From NCBI GenBank assembly GCA_051883395.1, contig JBJETQ010000049.1, forward strand, positions 1 to 41,898: a stretch of DNA of 41,898 nt, read 5' to 3'. Below are positions 33,353 to 39,989 of the stretch, one piece after another. The translations under genes were made by a program, and so were the position numbers. Position 1 is the stretch's first letter; each line of letters starts with the position of its first letter. The notes under the pieces were generated by a model, which did not search any database, was not told the origin of the DNA, and saw only the letters and a program-made list of their open reading frames with translations. The DNA comes from HGM11368 sp051883395. Lineage in GTDB: Bacteria; Bacillota; Clostridia; Christensenellales; UBA3700.

Positions 33353-34857
33353 TGAGTATTAATTATGTATATCCCGAATTTGAAGTCGTGAGAAATACCG
33401 ACAGATGCATAGCTTGCAGAGTATGCGAGCGACAGTGCGCCAATCAGGTGCATAGTTACGATTCCGATTTAAAAATAATGCTGGCGGACGAATCGAAGTG
33501 CGTCAACTGCCAAAGATGCGTTTCTCTCTGCCCTACTCGTGCATTGAAGATAGTCAAAAGCGATTGCAGATTGAGAGAAAACGCCAACTGGTCGGATAAT
33601 ACGATAAAAGAAATATATAAACAAGCCGACAGCGGCGGCGTGCTTCTCTCGTCTATGGGCAACCCTAATCCGTTGCCTGTATACTGGGACAAGATATTAA
33701 TCAACGCTTCTCAGGTTACCAACCCGTCAATCGACCCTTTGAGAGAACCTATGGAAACCAAAGTTTTCTTGGGCAAAAAGCCTTCTGCAATAGAAAGGGA
33801 CAAAGACGGCAATCTGGTCAACAATCTTGCTCCGCAAATCGAACTTTCTATGCCGGTTATGTTTTCCGCAATGAGCTACGGCTCGATAAGTTACAATGCA
33901 CACAAGAGTCTTGCGCTTGCAGCACAAAGACTGGGAATATGCTACAACACGGGTGAAGGCGGATTGCACGAAGACTTTTACGTTTATGGCAAAAATACTA
34001 TCGTGCAAGTAGCTTCGGGACGATTCGGCGTCCATGAAAACTATCTCAATGCAGGCGCAGCGATAGAAATCAAGATGGGTCAGGGTGCAAAGCCGGGTAT
34101 CGGCGGACACCTGCCGGGAACAAAAATCGTAGGCGACGTTTCCCGTACCCGTATGATTCCCGAAGGAAGCGACGCAATATCGCCTGCCCCACACCACGAC
34201 ATATACTCCATAGAAGACTTGCGTCAGCTGGTATTTTCGCTCAAAGAAGCTACCGAATACAAAAAACCGGTAATAGTCAAAGTAGCAGCAGTTCATAACA
34301 TTGCTGCAATTGCCAGCGGTATTGCCCGAAGCGGCGCAGACATAATAGCAATCGACGGTTTCAGAGGCGGTACGGGCGCCGCACCTACCCGAATAAGAGA
34401 CAACGTGGGCATTCCTATCGAACTTGCGCTTGCCGCATGCGACAAACGACTGCGTGATGAAGGCATACGCAACAACGTGTCTTTGGTGGTAGGCGGAAGT
34501 ATCCGCTCTGCCGCAGACGTAGTAAAAGCGATTGCTCTGGGAGCCGACGCTTGTTACGTGGCTACCGCCGCTCTGCTGGCTCTTGGTTGCCATCTTTGCC
34601 GCACTTGCCAGACAGGCAAATGCAACTGGGGTATCGCTACCCAAAACAGCGAACTCGTCAAAAGACTTAACCCGGAAATCGGCAGTCAGAGACTGGTAAA
34701 TCTTATGACGGCATGGCAACACGAAATCAAAGAATTGATGGGCGGTATGGGCATCAACTCAATAGAAACGCTGCGTGGCAACCGATTGATGTTGCGTGGC
34801 ATAGGACTAACTGAAAAGGAGCTTGAGATTCTCGGTATCTCACACGCAGGAGAATGA
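33352..34857 (+). CDS. Glutamate synthase, FMN/Fe-S synthase subunit with ferredoxin domain
   Basis: This 501-residue protein has two N-terminal [4Fe-4S] motifs (CIACRVCERQC and CVNCQRCVSLCP, about residues 20-65), then the FMN-binding glutamate synthase barrel (GEGGLHEDFYVYG, KPGIGGHLPGTK, IDGFRGGTGAAP) and the [3Fe-4S]-type cysteines in CHLCRTCQTGKC. It reduces 2-oxoglutarate plus ammonia to glutamate. I use the ATG at 33352, overlapping the previous stop, rather than the TTG one codon earlier. The fused ferredoxin domain suggests electron entry from ferredoxin or the neighbouring electron-transfer subunits. It overlaps the next gene by four bases. Confidence 0.95.
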   Translation: MSINYVYPEFEVVRNTDRCIACRVCERQCANQVHSYDSDLKIMLADESKCVNCQRCVSLCPTRALKIVKSDCRLRENANWSDNTIKEIYKQADSGGVLLSSMGNPNPLPVYWDKILINASQVTNPSIDPLREPMETKVFLGKKPSAIERDKDGNLVNNLAPQIELSMPVMFSAMSYGSISYNAHKSLALAAQRLGICYNTGEGGLHEDFYVYGKNTIVQVASGRFGVHENYLNAGAAIEIKMGQGAKPGIGGHLPGTKIVGDVSRTRMIPEGSDAISPAPHHDIYSIEDLRQLVFSLKEATEYKKPVIVKVAAVHNIAAIASGIARSGADIIAIDGFRGGTGAAPTRIRDNVGIPIELALAACDKRLRDEGIRNNVSLVVGGSIRSAADVVKAIALGADACYVATAALLALGCHLCRTCQTGKCNWGIATQNSELVKRLNPEIGSQRLVNLMTAWQHEIKELMGGMGINSIETLRGNRLMLRGIGLTEKELEILGISHAGE

Positions 34858-35285
34858 AAAAGATTTACGTCAACGAAGAATGGTGCCTTGGCTGCCATTT
34901 GTGCGAATATAACTGCGCTTTTGCCAACTCCGGCGAAAGCAATATCGTCAAAGCCCTTAAAGGCAAAACGATAAATCCGAAAATAAGAGTGGAAGAAAAC
35001 GACAAAATTACCTTTGCCGTCTCTTGTCGCCATTGCGACGACCCTATATGCGTCAAGAGCTGCATATCCGGCGCTTTGAGCAAAAAAGACGGAATGGTAT
35101 GTATAGACCGAAACAAATGCGTAGGCTGTTTTACCTGTGTATTGGTCTGCCCTTACGGCGCAATAATGCCTGACGGCGACCACGCAGTACAAAAATGCGA
35201 ATTGTGCAGCCAAAACGCCTGCGGATATCCTGCTTGCGTAAAGGGTTGTCCTAACAAAGCCATAGTGTATGAGGAGAGAGTATGA
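34854..35285 (+). CDS. Polyferredoxin electron-transfer subunit (four 4Fe-4S motifs)
   Basis: This 143-residue protein holds about sixteen cysteines in four cluster motifs: CLGCHLCEYNC at the N-terminus, CRHCDDPICVKSC, CVGCFTCVLVCP, and a last CELCSQNACGYPACVKGCP. The layout is that of HycB/DmsB-type electron-transfer subunits. In this operon it most likely passes electrons between the FAD oxidoreductase encoded next and the synthase subunit. Start and stop overlap the previous gene by four bases and precede the next ATG by one base. Confidence 0.92.
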   Translation: MKKIYVNEEWCLGCHLCEYNCAFANSGESNIVKALKGKTINPKIRVEENDKITFAVSCRHCDDPICVKSCISGALSKKDGMVCIDRNKCVGCFTCVLVCPYGAIMPDGDHAVQKCELCSQNACGYPACVKGCPNKAIVYEERV

Positions 35286-35286
35286 T

Positions 35287-36513
35287 ATGAAAAATTACGT
35301 TATTATCGGCGGCGGAGTAGCTTCCGTCGGCTGTATCGAAGGCATAAGAAGCGTGGACAAAACGGGACAAATCACTCTTATCAGTCAAGAAAATTATCCC
35401 GTATATTGCCGTCCGCTTATTTCTTATCTCTTGCAGGGCAAAACCGACCTGGAAAAGATGAAATATCGTCCAGACGAATTTTATGAAGAAAACAATTGCC
35501 GACTGCTTTATACTACCGCCGACAGTATAGAAACGCAAAATAAGATAATCAAGACCGACAAGGCTACTCTCCCATACGACGAATTGTGTATAGCGACGGG
35601 GTCAGCTCCGTTCGTGCCACCGTTTGAAGGGCTGGACAGCGTAGACAAAAAGTTTGGTTTCATGACTTTGGACGACGCTCTTGCTCTCCAAAAAGCAATT
35701 GATGCAGACAGCAAAGTGTTGATTGTCGGCGCCGGACTTATAGGACTCAAATGTGCCGAAGGTATTGCCCAAAGCGTAGCAAAAATCACGGTATGCGACC
35801 TTGCAGATAGAATTTTGTCCAGTATTCTCGACGACGAGTGCGCCGCTCTTATGCAAAAGCCACTAGAAGAAAAGGGCGTGGAATTTTTGCTTGGCGACAG
35901 CGTAAAGAAGTTTGAGCAAAATAAGGCAGTTATGAGCAGCGGCAAAGTCGTTGACTTCGACGTGCTTGTACTGGCTGTGGGCGTCCGTCCTAAGACCGCA
36001 CTTGCAAAGGATGCAGGAATAGAAGTCGACCGTGGCATCGTAACTGACAAATCTATGAAGACTTCTCTCTCCCACGTTTATGCGGCGGGCGACTGCGCAC
36101 AGGGTTACGACAGTTCAATCGATGGCAATAGAGTGCTGGCAATTTTGCCTAGCGCATATATGCAAGGGTTTTGCGCAGGCGTAAATATGGCAGGAAAACA
36201 ATCGACGTATGACAAAGATATGCCCGTCAATGCCATTGGTTTTTTTGGAACGCATGCTCTGACGGCAGGAAGATATACGGGAGAAATGTATGAAGAAAAG
36301 ACGCAAAACAGTTTGAAAAGGCTGTTTATCGACGACAATCGTCTCGTTGGCTTTATGCTGATAGGAGAAGTTGCGGGAGCAGGAATTTATACTTCTTTAA
36401 TCAGAGAAAAAACGCCACTTGACACTATAGACGTGGGTTTGATGAAAAAATCTCCTTGTCTTGCCGTGTTTGATAAAGAAAATCGTAGAAAAAAGCTGGG
36501 AGGTATGCTATAA
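35287..36513 (+). CDS. FAD-dependent NAD(P)H oxidoreductase, glutamate synthase partner
   Basis: This 408-residue flavoprotein is of the rubredoxin/nitrite-reductase type: N-terminal FAD motif VIIGGGVASVGCIEGIR, a central nucleotide-binding motif VLIVGAGLIGLKCAEGIA, and the C-terminal FAD motif HVYAAGDCAQG. It takes the place of the GltD subunit found in proteobacterial enzymes. The ATG at 35287 is chosen because GAGGAGAGAG lies just upstream; the earlier in-frame start falls inside the ferredoxin gene. Its stop overlaps the next start as TAATG. NADH versus NADPH preference was not determined. Confidence 0.9.
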   Translation: MKNYVIIGGGVASVGCIEGIRSVDKTGQITLISQENYPVYCRPLISYLLQGKTDLEKMKYRPDEFYEENNCRLLYTTADSIETQNKIIKTDKATLPYDELCIATGSAPFVPPFEGLDSVDKKFGFMTLDDALALQKAIDADSKVLIVGAGLIGLKCAEGIAQSVAKITVCDLADRILSSILDDECAALMQKPLEEKGVEFLLGDSVKKFEQNKAVMSSGKVVDFDVLVLAVGVRPKTALAKDAGIEVDRGIVTDKSMKTSLSHVYAAGDCAQGYDSSIDGNRVLAILPSAYMQGFCAGVNMAGKQSTYDKDMPVNAIGFFGTHALTAGRYTGEMYEEKTQNSLKRLFIDDNRLVGFMLIGEVAGAGIYTSLIREKTPLDTIDVGLMKKSPCLAVFDKENRRKKLGGML

Positions 36514-37232
36514 TGATATCTATAGATGCGCAAGGATTAGAATTTGAAACGCTCAATCAAAAAATAAGAAGCGGTAAAGACGACTGCGAAGTCTATAATT
36601 GCTTGGGACAACGCTTTATAGCTACGGGCATGAACGACAAGCAAATCACTCTCTACGGCACACCCGGCAACGCAATGGGCGCATATCTCAACGGCGCAAC
36701 AATCGTCGTCAACGGCAATGCGCAGGACGCTGTGGGCGACACGATGAACGACGGCAAAATTATCATTTACGGCAACATCGGCGACGCCGCCGGCTATGCT
36801 ATGAGAGGGGGCGCAATATACGTCAAGGGCAATGCAGGTTACAGAGCCGGAATTCATATGAAAGCCTACAAAGAAAAGATTCCTGTATTGGTCATAGGCG
36901 GCTCGGCAGGCAGCTTTCTCGGAGAATATCAGGCAGGCGGAATAATCATCGCTTTGGGACTTGAAAGCAATCACCCTATCGTAGGCAACTTTCCTTGTAC
37001 GGGAATGCATGGCGGAAAAATGTTGTTGCGTTCCGATTGTTCCAACGTCGTATTCCCTGCCAACGTACACGCCACTCGTGTTACGTCGGAACAACTGAGC
37101 GAGTTTTTGCCGTATCTATACGAATTTTGCGATTTGTTCGGATATGAACGGGACAAGGTTATGGATTTTCCTTTTACTCTGGTTGAACCGGACAGCAAAA
37201 ATCCGTATAAACAAATGTATGTAATGAATTGA
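36513..37232 (+). CDS. Glutamate synthase GXGXG-domain subunit
   Basis: This 239-residue protein is the right-handed beta-helix (GXGXG) domain that forms the C-terminal part of large glutamate synthase, encoded here as a separate gene. Repeats of the type GNAMGAYLNGATIVVNGNA, GDTMNDGKIIIYGNIGD and GYAMRGGAIYVKGNAG are plain. In the large enzyme this domain is structural and lines the ammonia route. It completes the set needed for a five-subunit split enzyme. One-base overlap with the preceding gene, 15 bases to the next. Confidence 0.93.
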   Translation: MISIDAQGLEFETLNQKIRSGKDDCEVYNCLGQRFIATGMNDKQITLYGTPGNAMGAYLNGATIVVNGNAQDAVGDTMNDGKIIIYGNIGDAAGYAMRGGAIYVKGNAGYRAGIHMKAYKEKIPVLVIGGSAGSFLGEYQAGGIIIALGLESNHPIVGNFPCTGMHGGKMLLRSDCSNVVFPANVHATRVTSEQLSEFLPYLYEFCDLFGYERDKVMDFPFTLVEPDSKNPYKQMYVMN

Positions 37233-37247
37233 CCAGGAAGGTGCAAT

Positions 37248-38462
37248 ATGAAATATACGCAACAAGAAGTTTTGCAATTTGTAAAGGAAGAAGACGTAAA
37301 ATTTGTCCGTCTTGCCTTTTGCGACGTGTTTGGCAAACAAAAAAATATATCCATAATGGATAGAGAATTGCCACGTGCCTTTGAATACGGAATTGCCATA
37401 GACGCTTCGGCAATAGAAGGCTTTGGCGACGAAGCACATTCCGACTTGTTTCTTCACCCCGACCCTTCTACTCTCGTGGTTTTACCTTGGCGACCCGAAC
37501 ACGGACGAGTCGTGCGTATGTATTGCGACATAACCTATCCTGACGGCAGACCTTTTGACGGAGACACCCGTCATATTTTGAAAAAGGCTATTGCAGAAGC
37601 CGACAGAGCCGGTTATAGTTTTAAGTTCGGACCGGAAATGGAATTTTATCTGTTCAAACTCAACGAAAAAGGCTATCCTACTCAGGAAACGTACGACAAT
37701 GCGGGATATATGGACATCGCTCCGAGAGATAAGTGTGAAAATATCCGCAGAGAGATTTGTCTTACTCTGGAACAAATGGGCATAGCTCCCGAAAGTTCTC
37801 ATCACGAAGAAGGTCCTGGACAAAACGAAATAGACTTCCGCTATTCTTATCCTTTGGAAGCCGCCGACAACGCCATGACGTTTGCTTCGGTTGTCAAAGC
37901 CGTAGTCAACCGCAACGGCATTGCCGCAGATTTCAGTCCAAAACCGCTCCCTGACGCTCCCGGCAACGGTCTGCACGTCAACTTTTCCGTCAGGTCAAGC
38001 GACGGAGTAGACGTGATAAAACCTACTATTGCCGGCATACTCAATCATATAGCTGAGATGACGTTATTTTTTAACCACGTAGAAAAATCTTATGAGCGAC
38101 TGGGCAAAGCAAAGGCTCCTTCTTACGTATCGTGGTCGCAGCAAAACCGCTCTCAACTTATTCGTATCCCTGCAGCGGTCGGAGAATTTGAAAGAGCCGA
38201 ATTGCGTTCTCCTGACCCTTACGCCAACCCATACCTGACTTTTGCTCTTATTATATACGCAGGACTTGAAGGAATAAAAAGGCGCAGCAGGTTGCCAAAA
38301 CCAGCCAATATAAATTTCTTCACCGCATCTGACGAAGTTCTGAGCAAATACAGTCGTCTGCCTTTGTCTATGGACGAGGCAATCGAACAGGCTCTTTCAA
38401 GCAAATTTATCAAAAAATATTTGCCTGCAACCATTATTTCGGCATATTGTCGCCGTCGTTGA
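37248..38462 (+). CDS. Short glutamine synthetase-like protein with altered active-site flap
   Basis: This 404-residue protein follows the type I glutamine synthetase fold: FGPEMEFYLF, GPGQNEIDFRY, GNGLHVNFS, NRSQLIRIPA and ELRSPDPYANPYL carry the metal and ATP residues. Two things are unusual. The flap that closes over the active site, normally RLVPGxEAP with a catalytic glutamate, reads RLGKAKAP (about 285-291), so it is shorter and the Glu is replaced. The protein also lacks the last 30 or so residues of ordinary enzymes, and the loop after HVNFS is shortened. It may be a ligase for another amine or a glutamine/nitrogen sensor. GGAAGG precedes the ATG; it lies directly upstream of the ANTAR regulator. 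Confidence 0.85.
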   Translation: MKYTQQEVLQFVKEEDVKFVRLAFCDVFGKQKNISIMDRELPRAFEYGIAIDASAIEGFGDEAHSDLFLHPDPSTLVVLPWRPEHGRVVRMYCDITYPDGRPFDGDTRHILKKAIAEADRAGYSFKFGPEMEFYLFKLNEKGYPTQETYDNAGYMDIAPRDKCENIRREICLTLEQMGIAPESSHHEEGPGQNEIDFRYSYPLEAADNAMTFASVVKAVVNRNGIAADFSPKPLPDAPGNGLHVNFSVRSSDGVDVIKPTIAGILNHIAEMTLFFNHVEKSYERLGKAKAPSYVSWSQQNRSQLIRIPAAVGEFERAELRSPDPYANPYLTFALIIYAGLEGIKRRSRLPKPANINFFTASDEVLSKYSRLPLSMDEAIEQALSSKFIKKYLPATIISAYCRRR

Positions 38463-38477
38463 TTTTTCGGAGAACCT

Positions 38478-39062
38478 ATGGCACTAAAAGAACACGTTTA
38501 TAGCGTATTGGTCGTATCTGCTTCGCAGGCATTTGACGACAGCATAAGCCAGCTTATGCCCGTTTCGACCTTTATGCCGACGGATTATGCGTACAGCATC
38601 AATTCCGCACAAAGAAAGTTGTTGGAAAGGTCGTATGACATTGTCATCATCAACTCTCCCCTTCCAGACGATTTCGGCGTAAAGTTTGCCATAGACACTT
38701 CCAGCGACAAAACGTCGGTAGTATTGCTGTTTGTCCGCAACGACGTATATGACAACGTGTTTGAAAAGGTGTGCGATTACGGCGTATTTACCTTGCGCAA
38801 ACCTATTTCTCCACAGACTGTTTCTCATGCATTAGACTGGCTGAGAGCCACCAGCGAAAGGCTGAGACGAATGGAACAAAAATCTATGTCGTTGCAGGAT
38901 AAAATGGAAGAAATAAAGCTGGTAAACCGAGCCAAATGGGCGCTCATAAACTCTTTGAGAATGTCGGAAGCAGACGCCCATCATTATATAGAGAAACAAG
39001 CGATGGACAGATGCGTAACTAGACGTGAGATAGCAGAATGGATAATAAAAACATACAAATAA
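38478..39062 (+). CDS. ANTAR-domain RNA-binding antiterminator with pseudo-receiver
   Basis: This 194-residue protein has a receiver-like domain (about 7-120), a short coiled-coil (about 122-147) and an ANTAR domain (about 140-192; VNRAKWALINSLRMSE, HHYIEKQAMDR, REIAEWII). ANTAR domains bind paired hexaloop hairpins in leader RNAs and prevent termination. The receiver lacks the normal phosphorylation site: the Asp is Asn59 in IVIINSPLPDD and the acidic pair after strand 1 is SA, though Lys108 remains. Control is therefore probably by ligand or partner, not phosphorylation. It is 15 bases after the glutamine synthetase-like gene and last in the operon, before a terminator. Confidence 0.93.
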   Translation: MALKEHVYSVLVVSASQAFDDSISQLMPVSTFMPTDYAYSINSAQRKLLERSYDIVIINSPLPDDFGVKFAIDTSSDKTSVVLLFVRNDVYDNVFEKVCDYGVFTLRKPISPQTVSHALDWLRATSERLRRMEQKSMSLQDKMEEIKLVNRAKWALINSLRMSEADAHHYIEKQAMDRCVTRREIAEWIIKTYK

Positions 39063-39094
39063 AAGTCTTGTGATAATTTCATAGGGCTTTTTTT
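39063..39094 (+). terminator. Terminator of the glutamate synthase operon
   Basis: AAGTCTTGTGA (39063-39073) pairs with TCATAGGGCTT (39079-39089) over 11 positions with several G-U pairs, then a T-run. It begins directly after the ANTAR stop codon. Confidence 0.82.
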
Positions 39095-39106
39095 GTTGCA
39101 CAATTG

Positions 39107-39148
39107 CAAAAAAATTACGGCCGCCTGTTGTGGCAAGCCGTAATTTTT
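39107..39148 (-). terminator. Terminator of the surface-protein gene pair
   Basis: AAAATTACGGC (39111-39121) pairs with GCCGTAATTTT (39137-39147); the minus strand ends in T7. It follows the stop codon of the gene at 39153. Confidence 0.85.
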
Positions 39149-39152
39149 ACGT

Positions 39153-39989
39153 TTATAGAGGCTTCTTGAAAAAGTAAAAGTTGTCGTCAGGTTCTTCTTC
39201 CTTGGATACGACTTTGATAAGGTTCTTTTCTATCAAAGCGTCCCTATGCTCGTACGGATACTCGGCAGCGTAATCTACGTACTGCTTTTCAGACTTCTGA
39301 GCGCCGTTTTTTGCCATTACGGCAGCAATCAGATATACGGCGTAAGTATTTCTGCGTTCGTTGAGAATACGATACATGCACGGCGTGTCGGAGTTGCCGG
39401 ACGAAGACGAAACGTCTTCAAGTTTATATTTGCTCTCGGCATAGTCGGACGGATTGAGCGCAAGATAGAGACATAAGGTCTTTCCTTTTATTCTCATTTT
39501 GATTGCGACATTCCCGCCAACCTTAAATGTTTCCTGACGCCAACTTATCTTGCTCTTGACGTTTTTGTATGACATAATTTCGTTTTTGAGCGCAGAATAA
39601 TAGTTTTTTGTCTCTTGCTTAGATTGAATAAGTCTCGCCGTAAAGCTACGGTTGAACTTATATACGATATACTTCTGTTTTTGTTCGTCCCATTGTCTAA
39701 GCACAGTACCTTCTTCATCGGCGTCGCTGACAACAGGAAATACGGTATCGTCTACTGCGTCTGCCTGCACTATCGGAGTAGTTTGTCGTGAGTCGGAAGC
39801 GTCCTTCAAAATCTGCACTTCTTTATCAACGCTATCTACCGGGCGATCTGCCGCATTGTCGCTTTGGTCGGCGTGTGCGTGCTGCGCTACTTTAATATTT
39901 TTCCCCAACAAAAATACGTAGACAAAGTAGACAAACACGCAACACATAGCCGCCATAGCAATACATAACAATATTGTAAAAACGTCCAT
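39153..39989 (-). CDS. Membrane-anchored protein with unknown conserved C-terminal domain
   Basis: This 278-residue protein has one N-terminal membrane helix (TILLCIAMAAMCCVFVYFVYVFLL, shown only in part), an acidic linker rich in Asp, and a C-terminal domain starting near FNRSFTARLIQSKQETK and running through SYKNVKSKISWRQETF, IKGKTLCLYLALNP and CMYRILNERR. I recall this block as a recurrent uncharacterised domain in gut Clostridia proteins but cannot name it. Its ATG shares one base with the stop of the upstream surface-protein gene (TAATG), so the two are translated together and may act together at the membrane. Confidence 0.75.
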   Translation of the reverse strand: MDVFTILLCIAMAAMCCVFVYFVYVFLLGKNIKVAQHAHADQSDNAADRPVDSVDKEVQILKDASDSRQTTPIVQADAVDDTVFPVVSDADEEGTVLRQWDEQKQKYIVYKFNRSFTARLIQSKQETKNYYSALKNEIMSYKNVKSKISWRQETFKVGGNVAIKMRIKGKTLCLYLALNPSDYAESKYKLEDVSSSSGNSDTPCMYRILNERRNTYAVYLIAAVMAKNGAQKSEKQYVDYAAEYPYEHRDALIEKNLIKVVSKEEEPDDNFYFFKKPL

